A DNA stretch of 12,861 nucleotides from an uncultured Bordetella sp. Its GTDB lineage: Bacteria; Pseudomonadota; Gammaproteobacteria; Burkholderiales; Burkholderiaceae_B. The stretch spans positions 1 to 12,861 of the forward strand of contig CALGFL010000049.1 in NCBI GenBank assembly GCA_937881145.1. Reading direction: 5' to 3'. The translations under genes and the position numbers were made by a program. Within the stretch, counting starts at the first letter, position 1, and each line of letters begins with the position of its first letter. Below the pieces are notes generated by a model. The model saw nothing but the letters and a program-made list of their open reading frames with translations, was not told the DNA's origin and did no database searches. Below are positions 6,536-12,557 of the stretch, one piece after another.

Positions 6536-6552
6536 CATATTGCCACGATATG
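6536..6552. promoter_or_regulatory. CATAT-N7-ATATG dyad in the phnF/phnG divergent region
   Basis: CATAT (6536-6540) and ATATG (6548-6552) form a symmetric pair 55 bp upstream of the phnF start. It is the only AT-rich dyad on the phnF side of the shared promoter region and could be a binding site for autoregulation. The arms are short and do not resemble the TCTAGAC sites, so this is weak. Confidence 0.2.
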
Positions 6553-6578
6553 CCGCCGCTGTGCGCGGCCGCGGGCCG

Positions 6579-6614
6579 GCTTGTCATCTTAGGTTCACGT
6601 ACTTGAGTTTGAAT
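6579..6614 (+). promoter_or_regulatory. Candidate Pho-box promoter of phnGHIJKLM
   Basis: TTGTCATCTTAGGTTCAC (6581-6598) fits a PhoB box: TTGTCAT is a 6/7 match to CTGTCAT, then a 4-base spacer, then the weaker half-site GGTTCAC. Exactly 10 bp downstream is TTGAAT (6609-6614), a 4/6 match to TATAAT, the geometry expected of PhoB-dependent promoters. Transcription would begin near 6621, leaving a leader of about 47 bases that contains the palindrome at 6648-6661. The same half-site/spacer/10-bp/-10 pattern is seen upstream of phnD, supporting joint control by phosphate limitation. Confidence 0.55.
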
Positions 6615-6647
6615 GAGCGGGTTCGCGAAAATCGCATTTCCAAATCA

Positions 6648-6661
6648 TCTAGACGTTTAGA
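6648..6661. promoter_or_regulatory. Candidate PhnF operator touching the phnG Shine-Dalgarno
   Basis: TCTAGACGTTTAGA is a palindrome with six of seven base pairs matched. Its TCTAGAC core resembles known HutC-subfamily operators such as the DasR site (TGGTCTAGACCA). The right end overlaps AGAGGA (6659-6664), the ribosome-binding sequence of phnG, whose ATG is at 6668 with a tight spacing of three bases. Binding here, downstream of the predicted start of transcription, would block the operon by roadblock rather than by covering the promoter. Confidence 0.5.
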
Positions 6662-6667
6662 GGAAAT

Positions 6668-7135
6668 ATGGAAAACCTCCAGAAATCATCCGCCGACGCG
6701 TGGCTACGCCAAGGGTGGATGCGAGTCCTGGCCCAGGCCGAACCCGACGAGCTCGATCGTGCCTTCTCCAAGCTGGATGCCCCGCCCCCGCACCAGTGGT
6801 TGCGCAGGCCCGAGACCGGCATGGCCATGGTGCGCGCCCGCAGCGGCGGCACCGGCCCGCAATTCAATCTGGGAGAGATCACGGTGACGCGCTGCGCCCT
6901 GCTGCTCGACGGGGGCATCATGGGCGTGGCCTATGTGCGCGGCCGCTCGCAGCGCCATGCCGAACAGGCCGCCCTGGCCGACGCCCTGATGCAAATCGGG
7001 CCGTGGCACGACCGCGTGCGGCGCACATTGATCGAACCGCTGGCCCGCGCCGCGAACGAGCGCCGCGACTTGAAGGCGCGCACCGCCGCGCAATCCAAGG
7101 TGGATTTTTTCACGCTGGCCCGCGCAGAAGACTGA
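6668..7135 (+). CDS. phnG: PhnG, C-P lyase core complex subunit
   Basis: A 155-residue PhnG. PhnG, H, I and J form the soluble C-P lyase core complex, and PhnG is needed with PhnH, PhnI and PhnL to attach phosphonate to the ribose of ATP in place of adenine. Recognisable stretches are RQGWMRVLAQA, WLRRPETGMAMVRARSGGTG, FNLGEITVTRCAL, GVAYVRGRSQRHAEQAALAD and the C-terminal KVDFFTLARAED. The length is close to E. coli PhnG. The ATG at 6668 follows AGAGGA at short spacing and opens directly into family sequence. It is the first gene of the seven-gene plus-strand operon, and phnH starts one base after its stop codon. Confidence 0.94.
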   Translation: MENLQKSSADAWLRQGWMRVLAQAEPDELDRAFSKLDAPPPHQWLRRPETGMAMVRARSGGTGPQFNLGEITVTRCALLLDGGIMGVAYVRGRSQRHAEQAALADALMQIGPWHDRVRRTLIEPLARAANERRDLKARTAAQSKVDFFTLARAED

Positions 7136-7136
7136 G

Positions 7137-7757
7137 ATGGCGCCCGCTACGTCCAATCGCGCGGCAGGCGCCGCAATTCTGCCCGGCTTCGCCGACGCTC
7201 CCGTCGACTCGCAAATCGTCTTTCGCACACTGCTCGACGCCCTCGCCCACCCCGGCCGGGTCTATGAGCTGGACACGCGGTGCGGCGTGCCGGCCGATCT
7301 GTCGCCAGCCATGACCGCCGCGCTGCTTACCCTGGTCGATGTCGATGCGCCGCTGTGGCTGCCCGTCGGTGCGGTTGCCGACGCGGGCCGCTTTCTGCGC
7401 TTTCATTGCAGCAGCCGCATCATGCAAGAGCCCGGCCTGGCCACCTTCGTGGCCGTGCCCGCCGGCCACGACATGCCGGCGTTCGTCCAATGCCGCCAGG
7501 GCGACCCGGCCTATCCGGATCGATCGGCCACGCTGATCATCGAAGTCCAATCGCTGGAGAACGGTGCACCGCTGCGGCTGACCGGCCCCGGCATCCAGGA
7601 CGAGCAAGTCCTGCGCGTCCAGGGCCTGCCCGGCGATTTCCTCGAACAGTGGCAGACCAACAACCTGCGCTTTCCGCTGGGCGTCGACGTCATCCTCACG
7701 CAGGGTCGCCTGGTATGCGGCCTGCCCCGCACCTGCCGCATGAGCAGGGAGAACTGA
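7137..7757 (+). CDS. phnH: PhnH, C-P lyase core complex subunit
   Basis: A 206-residue PhnH, a scaffold-like subunit of the PhnGHIJ complex. The E. coli protein has a fold related to PLP-dependent transferases but lacks the cofactor site. Family sequence runs through GFADAPVDSQIVFRTLLDAL, AHPGRVYEL, TAALLTLVDVDAPLWL, GDPAYPDRSATLIIEV, LTGPGIQ and the C-terminal FPLGVDVILTQG, LVCGLPRT. The first 15 residues are Ala-rich and variable. The ATG at 7137 lies one base beyond the phnG stop, and the phnH stop is one base before phnI, so the three genes are probably translationally coupled. Nothing about it looks damaged. Confidence 0.94.
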   Translation: MAPATSNRAAGAAILPGFADAPVDSQIVFRTLLDALAHPGRVYELDTRCGVPADLSPAMTAALLTLVDVDAPLWLPVGAVADAGRFLRFHCSSRIMQEPGLATFVAVPAGHDMPAFVQCRQGDPAYPDRSATLIIEVQSLENGAPLRLTGPGIQDEQVLRVQGLPGDFLEQWQTNNLRFPLGVDVILTQGRLVCGLPRTCRMSREN

Positions 7758-7758
7758 C

Positions 7759-8880
7759 ATGTACGTGGCCGTCAAAGGTGGCGAACGCGCCATCCTCAAC
7801 TCCTACAAACTGCTCGATCAATATCGCCGCGGCGACACCGCCGTGCCCGAGCTCAGCCTGGACCAGATCCGCGAGCAGATGCCGCTGGCCGTCTCGCGCG
7901 TGATGAGCGAAGGTTCGCTGTACGACCCGCATCTGGCGTCGCTGGCCATCAAGCAGGCCGGAGGCGACTTGACCGAAGCCATCTTTCTGCTGCGCGCCTA
8001 CCGCACCACGCTGCCGCGCTTCGGCTACACGCGTCCCATCGACACGGGCCGCATGAATCTGCAGCGCCGCATCTCGTCCACCTTCAAGGACCTGCCCGGC
8101 GGCCAGATGCTGGGGCCGACCTATGACTACACCCAACGATTGCTCGATTTCAGTCTGCAAGCGGAGCGCGCGGCCGGCAACCTGCCGCCCGCGCCGCACG
8201 CCGAACGCGTAACTTCGCGCGTGACCGACCTGCTGCGGCATGAAGCGCTGATCGATCCCGAAGCGCCGGCACCCGGCGATCCGGCGCCCGAAACCGACCT
8301 CACGCGCCAGCCTCTGGGCTTTCCCGCGGACCGCAGCGCGCGTCTGCAGAATCTGGCCCGCGGTGACGAGGGTTTCCTGCTGGCCATGGGCTACTCCACG
8401 CAGCGCGGCTACGGCAACACCCACCCTTTCGTGGCCGAGATCCGCTACGGCACGCTGGAAGTCGACATGTATGTCGAAGAGCTGGGCCTGGACGTATGCC
8501 TGGGCGAGATCGAAGTCACCGAGTGCCAGATGATCGGCCAGTTCGGCGGCGCCGAGCGGCAATGCCCCAAACTCACCCGCGGCTACGGGCTCACTTTCGG
8601 CTACGGCGAGCGCAAGGCCATGGCCATGTCGCTGGTGGACCGCTCGCTGCGCGCCCAGGAGCTGGGCGAGCCCGGCGGCAGTCCGGCCAACGACATCGAG
8701 TTCGTGCTCTATCACAGCGACAACGTCGAGGCATCGGGCTTCGTGCAACACCTCAAGCTGCCGCACTACGTCGATTTCCAGGCCGAGCTCGCGCTGCTGC
8801 GCCGCATACACGCCGAGCACGCCGGCACGGCGAGCGCCGCGCCCCCGGCGCCCCATCACGAAACGGTCGACGAGGCTTGA
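7759..8880 (+). CDS. phnI: PhnI, nucleosidase subunit of C-P lyase
   Basis: A 373-residue PhnI. With PhnG, PhnH and PhnL it produces ribose-1-phosphonate 5-triphosphate from ATP and phosphonate; alone the E. coli protein is a purine nucleosidase. It opens with the typical YVAVKGGERAI, followed by LDQIREQMPLAVSRVMSEGS, LYDPHLASLAIKQAGGDLTE and AIFLLRAYRTTLPR. The central part includes GGQMLGPTYDYTQRLLDF and the C-terminal half FVAEIRYGTLEV and LGEIEVTECQMIGQFGG. About ten Ala/Pro-rich residues near the end are probably disordered; overall it is some 20 residues longer than E. coli PhnI. CAGGGAG before the ATG is a usable ribosome-binding site. phnJ follows after three bases. Confidence 0.95.
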   Translation: MYVAVKGGERAILNSYKLLDQYRRGDTAVPELSLDQIREQMPLAVSRVMSEGSLYDPHLASLAIKQAGGDLTEAIFLLRAYRTTLPRFGYTRPIDTGRMNLQRRISSTFKDLPGGQMLGPTYDYTQRLLDFSLQAERAAGNLPPAPHAERVTSRVTDLLRHEALIDPEAPAPGDPAPETDLTRQPLGFPADRSARLQNLARGDEGFLLAMGYSTQRGYGNTHPFVAEIRYGTLEVDMYVEELGLDVCLGEIEVTECQMIGQFGGAERQCPKLTRGYGLTFGYGERKAMAMSLVDRSLRAQELGEPGGSPANDIEFVLYHSDNVEASGFVQHLKLPHYVDFQAELALLRRIHAEHAGTASAAPPAPHHETVDEA

Positions 8881-8883
8881 CGC

Positions 8884-9858
8884 ATGACCCAGCACATCCA
8901 CACGCCAGTCGCCCGCGACGAGCACTACAACTTCGGCTATCTGGACGAATCGACCAAGCGCATGGTGCGCCGCGCCCTGCTCAAGGCCGTGGCCATCCCC
9001 GGCTACCAGGTACCTTTTGGCAGCCGCGAAATGCCCCTGCCCTACGGCTGGGGCACGGGCGGCATTCAGGTCACCGCGTCCATCATCGGTCCCAAGGATG
9101 TGCTCAAGGTCATCGACCAGGGCTCGGACGACACCACCAACGCCATCAACATCCGCCGCTTCTTCGGCCGCGTCACCGGCGTGCAGACGACCGAGTCCAC
9201 GAAACAGGCGACCCTCATCCAGACGCGCCACCGCATCCCCGAAACGCCGCTGGCCGAAGGCCAGGTGATGGTTTTTCAGGTGCCGATCTCGGAACCCCTG
9301 CGCTGGCTCGAACCCAGCGAAATCGAGACCCGCGCCATGCACGCGCTGGCCGAGTACGGCGCCATGCACGTCAAGCTTTACGAAGACATCGCGCACTACG
9401 GCCACATCGCCACCGCCTACGACTATCCGGTGATTGTCAACGGCCGCTACATGATGCGGCCCTCGCCCATACCCAAGTTCGACAACCCCAAGCTCGACCG
9501 CAGCCCTGCGTTGATGCTGTTCGGCGCGGGCCGCGAAAAGCGCGTCTACGCCGTGCCGCCCTACACCGCGGTCAAGAGCCTGGACTTCGAGGACCATCCC
9601 TTCGCCATCGAGAAGTGGTCGGAGCGCTGCAGCCTGTGCGGATCTGGCAACAGTTTTCTCGACGAAATCATCATCGACGACCAAGGCACGCGGCACTTCG
9701 TGTGCTCGGACACCGAATACTGCGCCGAACGCCAGGCCGAACAGGCCACGGCCAAGGCTGCAAATAGCCCCCACGCTGCGCCCTTCGGGCTTGCTGCCCC
9801 TCAGGGAGACGTTTTTGCCTTGGGGCGGCCCGGCGGCAAAAAAGGAAATCAAGCATGA
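8884..9858 (+). CDS. phnJ: PhnJ, radical-SAM C-P lyase
   Basis: The catalytic subunit that cleaves the C-P bond of 5-phosphoribosyl-1-phosphonate, releasing alkane and ribose cyclic phosphate, using SAM and a [4Fe-4S] cluster. The PhnJ-type CX2CX21CX5C motif is intact: C249, C252, C274 and C280 (E. coli 241, 244, 266, 272). It starts conventionally (YNFGYLDESTKRMVRRALLK), with PYGWGTGGIQVTASIIG and YEDIAHYGHIATAYDYPVIV in the middle. At 324 residues it is about 40 longer than E. coli PhnJ; nearly all the excess is a tail from residue 290 on that is largely encoded by a dispersed repeat. The tail is low-complexity (PFGLAAPQGDVFALGRPGG) and probably has no catalytic role. The stop overlaps the phnK start as ATGA (9855-9858). 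Confidence 0.96.
   Translation: MTQHIHTPVARDEHYNFGYLDESTKRMVRRALLKAVAIPGYQVPFGSREMPLPYGWGTGGIQVTASIIGPKDVLKVIDQGSDDTTNAINIRRFFGRVTGVQTTESTKQATLIQTRHRIPETPLAEGQVMVFQVPISEPLRWLEPSEIETRAMHALAEYGAMHVKLYEDIAHYGHIATAYDYPVIVNGRYMMRPSPIPKFDNPKLDRSPALMLFGAGREKRVYAVPPYTAVKSLDFEDHPFAIEKWSERCSLCGSGNSFLDEIIIDDQGTRHFVCSDTEYCAERQAEQATAKAANSPHAAPFGLAAPQGDVFALGRPGGKKGNQA
9767..9838 (+). repeat. Dispersed GC-rich repeat within the phnJ 3' end
   Basis: The last 90 bases of phnJ look unlike the rest of the gene: CCCCCACGCTGCGCCC, a GCCC-TTC-GGGC hairpin (9780-9790), CCCCTCAGGG, then CTTGGGGCGGCCCGGCG (9819-9835). The final 17-mer is identical to that in both 75-bp units at the phnN start. From memory, sequences of this shape are abundant between genes in Bordetella and Achromobacter. 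Here it sits just before the phnK start and its frame remains open, adding about 30 codons to phnJ. Boundaries are approximate. Confidence 0.75.
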
Positions 9859-10631
9859 GCGCCACCCCGCTGCTTTCGGCACGCAATCTCACCCATACCT
9901 GGGACGGCATACACGGCTGCCGCGAGGTGAGCTTCGATCTCTATCCCGGCGAAGTGCTCTGCGTGGTGGGCGAATCCGGCTCGGGCAAATCCACACTGCT
10001 GTCGGCCGTGTCGTGCCAGGTGGAACCCGAAGCGGGCAGCGTCTGGTACGACACCCGCGAAGACGGCCTGGTCGATCTGCGCACGCTGTCGGACGCGCGC
10101 CGCCGCGTGCTGTCGCGCACCGATTGGGGCTTCGTGCGCCAGCATGCCCGCGACGGCCTGCGCATGCAGGTCAGCGCCGGCGCCAACATCGCCGAGCGCC
10201 TCATGGCCGTGGGCCGGCGCAACTACGCCGATCTGCGTGCCGCCGCCGGCGACTGGCTGCAAAAGATGGAAATCGACGAAGGCCGCCTGGACGACGTGCC
10301 CGCGTCGTTTTCGGGCGGCATGCAGCAGCGCCTGCAGATCGCCCGCAATCTGGTCACGCATCCGCGCATGGTGTTCATGGACGAGCCCACCGCCTCGCTG
10401 GACGTCTCGGTGCAGGCGCGCCTGCTGGATCTGTTGCGCCGGCTGGTCACCGACCTGCGCCTGGCCGCCATCGTCGTCACTCACGACCTGGCGGTGGCGC
10501 GTTTGCTGGCGCAGCGCACGCTGGTCATGCAGGGCGGCCGGGTGGTCGAGAGCGGCCTCACCGACCAGATTCTGGACGATCCGCAGCACCCCTACACGCA
10601 GTTGCTGGTGTCCTCCATTTTACAAAGCTGA
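9855..10631 (+). CDS. phnK: PhnK, ABC-type ATPase of the C-P lyase complex
   Basis: A 258-residue ATP-binding protein resembling oligopeptide-transport ATPases but acting in the C-P lyase machinery; in E. coli PhnK binds PhnJ in the core complex. Walker A GESGSGKST is at 39-47, signature FSGGMQQR at 152-159, Walker B MVFMDEPT at 172-179 and the switch His at 210 (VVTHD). The C-terminus ILDDPQHPYTQLLVSSIL is typical of this ATPase group. The ATG overlaps the phnJ stop (ATGA) and has AAGGAAA about seven bases upstream, at the edge of the inserted repeat. No permease gene accompanies it, as expected for a non-transport role. phnL follows one base after the stop. Confidence 0.94.
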   Translation: MSATPLLSARNLTHTWDGIHGCREVSFDLYPGEVLCVVGESGSGKSTLLSAVSCQVEPEAGSVWYDTREDGLVDLRTLSDARRRVLSRTDWGFVRQHARDGLRMQVSAGANIAERLMAVGRRNYADLRAAAGDWLQKMEIDEGRLDDVPASFSGGMQQRLQIARNLVTHPRMVFMDEPTASLDVSVQARLLDLLRRLVTDLRLAAIVVTHDLAVARLLAQRTLVMQGGRVVESGLTDQILDDPQHPYTQLLVSSILQS

Positions 10632-10632
10632 C

Positions 10633-11352
10633 ATGACGACCCCGACTCCCATGATAGAAGTGCGTGGCCTGCGCAAACTGTTCACCCTGCACAACCAGGG
10701 CGCCATGCGCCTGCCCGTGCTGGAATCGGTGAACTTCGACGCGCATGCCGGCGACTGCCTGGTGCTTGCCGGCCCCTCGGGCGCCGGCAAGAGCACGCTG
10801 CTGCGCTGCCTCTACGGCAACTACCTGGCCACCGAGGGCAGCATCAAAATGCGCAGCGGCGGGCAATGGATCGACATCGCCCGGGCTTGCGAACAGCAGA
10901 TCCTGGCCTTGCGCCGCGACAGCATCGCCTATGTGAGCCAGTTCCTGCGCGTGATTCCGCGTGTTCCCACGCTGGACGTGGTGGCCGAGCCCCTGCGCCA
11001 GCGCGGCGCCGACATCGGGCCGGCACGCGCGCGCGCCGCCGAACTGCTCGCCCGGCTCAACGTGCCCGAGCGCCTCTGGAGCCTGGCGCCCGCCACCTTC
11101 TCGGGCGGCGAGCAGCAGCGCGTGAACATCGCCCGCGGCCTGATCGGCGGCCATCCCGTTTTGCTGCTGGACGAACCGACCGCTTCGCTGGACACCGACA
11201 ACCGCGCCGTGGTGCTCGAACTCATTCGCGAAGCCCGCGCCGACGGCCGCTGTGTGATCGGCATCTTCCACGACGAAGCCGCCCGCGACCAGGTCGCCAC
11301 CCGGCTCCTGCCCCTGAAGACCGCCGCACCCGCCCCGGCCGCGGCGGACTGA
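10633..11352 (+). CDS. phnL: PhnL, ABC-type ATPase of the C-P lyase pathway
   Basis: A 239-residue ATPase required with PhnG, PhnH and PhnI for the first step, forming ribose-1-phosphonate 5-triphosphate. Walker A GPSGAGKST is at 47-55, signature FSGGEQQR at 157-164, Walker B VLLLDEPT at 176-183, and the switch His at 213 within IGIFHDEAARDQVATR, a PhnL-like C-terminal stretch. YGNYLATEGSI and SIAYVSQFLRVIPRVPTLDV are also characteristic. The ATG at 10633 lies one base after the phnK stop; an in-frame ATG at 10651 (MIEVRG) is an alternative that would fit the family start equally well. The last dozen residues are Ala/Pro-rich and of no clear function. phnM follows after 17 bp. Confidence 0.94.
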   Translation: MTTPTPMIEVRGLRKLFTLHNQGAMRLPVLESVNFDAHAGDCLVLAGPSGAGKSTLLRCLYGNYLATEGSIKMRSGGQWIDIARACEQQILALRRDSIAYVSQFLRVIPRVPTLDVVAEPLRQRGADIGPARARAAELLARLNVPERLWSLAPATFSGGEQQRVNIARGLIGGHPVLLLDEPTASLDTDNRAVVLELIREARADGRCVIGIFHDEAARDQVATRLLPLKTAAPAPAAAD

Positions 11353-11369
11353 CCCGGAGCTCATCGCCC

Positions 11370-12533
11370 ATGCCAGCCACCTACATCACCAACGCCCGCG
11401 TCGTCCTGCCCGATGCCGTGCTGGAAAACAGCGCCGTGCTGATCGAGGACGGCATCATCGCCGCCATCGAGCCCGTCGGCAGCCACCGCGCGCAAGTCCT
11501 GGACCTGCAAGGCCAGTGGCTCATGCCCGGGCTGATCGACCTGCATTGCGACGCCATCGAAAAGGAGGCGGAACCGCGCTCGAACGTGCTGTTTCCGCTG
11601 GACTTCGCCCTGGCGCAGGTCGACCGGCGCAACGCCATGTCGGGTATCACCACGCCTTATCACGCCCTGTCGTTCTCCAACAAAGAATGGGGCGTGCGCA
11701 GCAACGACACGGCCGCCGCGCTGGCCCGCGCGATCCATGACTTCGGCGAGCAGGGCCTGGTCGACAACCGTGTCCACCTGCGCTACGAAATCACCGACCC
11801 CAACGCGCTGCCGCTCATCGAAGACCTCATCGACGCAGGCGCGGCGAACATGGTCTCGGTGATGGATCATTCCCCCGGCCAGGGCCAGTTCAAGACGCTC
11901 GAAGCCTATCTGCAGTACATGATGGGCAATCACGGCATGGGGCGGGCCCAGGCCGAAGAGGCCGCGCAGGTCAAGCTCATGGGGGCCGAAGGCGCCATCG
12001 AGCGCGTGGAACGCCTGATCGCCCATGCCCGTCGCGCGGGCGTAGCCACCGCCAGCCACGACGACGATTCGGTGCAGCGCATCGCCACCATCCGCAACCT
12101 GGGCGTGGCCATCAGCGAGTTTCCGATCAATCTGGATACCGCCACCGCGGCGACGTCCTGCGGCCTGGCCACCGTCCTGGGCGCGCCCAACGTATTGCGC
12201 GGCGGCAGCCAGAGCGGTTCGATGCGGGCCATCGACGGCATACGCGCCGGCGTGACGAGCTGCCTGTGCTCGGACTACCAGCCTTCCACGCTGATCGCCG
12301 CGGTGTTCACGGTGCTGGAGCAATCGGACCTGACCATGCCGCAAGCCGCGGCCCTGGTCACGCGCAATCCCGCCGATGCCGCCAGCCTGGCCGACCGGGG
12401 TCGCATCCAGTCAGGCCTGCGCGCGGATCTTGCCGCCGTCGGCAGGCAGGGCCGCCTGCCGCAGGTAAGCCATGTGTGGTCCGCAGGCCGACTGGTCTGC
12501 GCCACCCGTTATCCGGCGGCGCTGGCGGCCTGA
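11370..12533 (+). CDS. phnM: PhnM, RPnTP diphosphatase (E. coli-like copy)
   Basis: A 387-residue amidohydrolase-superfamily enzyme that hydrolyses ribose-1-phosphonate 5-triphosphate to 5-phosphoribosyl-1-phosphonate and pyrophosphate, making the substrate of PhnJ. Landmarks: LMPGLIDLHCD (H59), VHLRYE (H136), VSVMDHSPGQGQF (H167), ASHDDD (230-232), ISEFP, GAPNVLRGGSQSG and CSDYQPSTL (D302). As in E. coli PhnM the first motif is HxD rather than the HxH of most amidohydrolases. It keeps MDHSPGQ, which the minus-strand paralogue lacks, so this is the more orthodox copy. The ATG at 11370 was chosen by similarity to E. coli PhnM; the frame is open far upstream only as a shadow of phnL. It is the last gene of the operon, 24 bp from the stop of the convergent neighbour, with no clear terminator. 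Confidence 0.95.
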   Translation: MPATYITNARVVLPDAVLENSAVLIEDGIIAAIEPVGSHRAQVLDLQGQWLMPGLIDLHCDAIEKEAEPRSNVLFPLDFALAQVDRRNAMSGITTPYHALSFSNKEWGVRSNDTAAALARAIHDFGEQGLVDNRVHLRYEITDPNALPLIEDLIDAGAANMVSVMDHSPGQGQFKTLEAYLQYMMGNHGMGRAQAEEAAQVKLMGAEGAIERVERLIAHARRAGVATASHDDDSVQRIATIRNLGVAISEFPINLDTATAATSCGLATVLGAPNVLRGGSQSGSMRAIDGIRAGVTSCLCSDYQPSTLIAAVFTVLEQSDLTMPQAAALVTRNPADAASLADRGRIQSGLRADLAAVGRQGRLPQVSHVWSAGRLVCATRYPAALAA

Positions 12534-12557
12534 GACGCAGGCGCCGCGCCGGGCGGA

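Noticed and set aside
7696..9882. 728-codon open frame on the minus strand opposite phnH, phnI and phnJ
   Set aside because: It is antisense to three well-conserved phn genes, and its translation is rich in Gly/Arg/His/Val without any recognisable domain. Long antisense frames are common in GC-rich DNA.
10866..12533. 555-codon frame suggesting a longer PhnM
   Set aside because: The first part overlaps phnL in another frame and is Arg/Pro-rich. PhnM similarity begins at the ATG at 11370, which gives the family length.
12534..12557. Possible terminator between phnM and the convergent right-hand gene
   Set aside because: The 24-bp gap is GC-rich but shows no clean stem or T-run.
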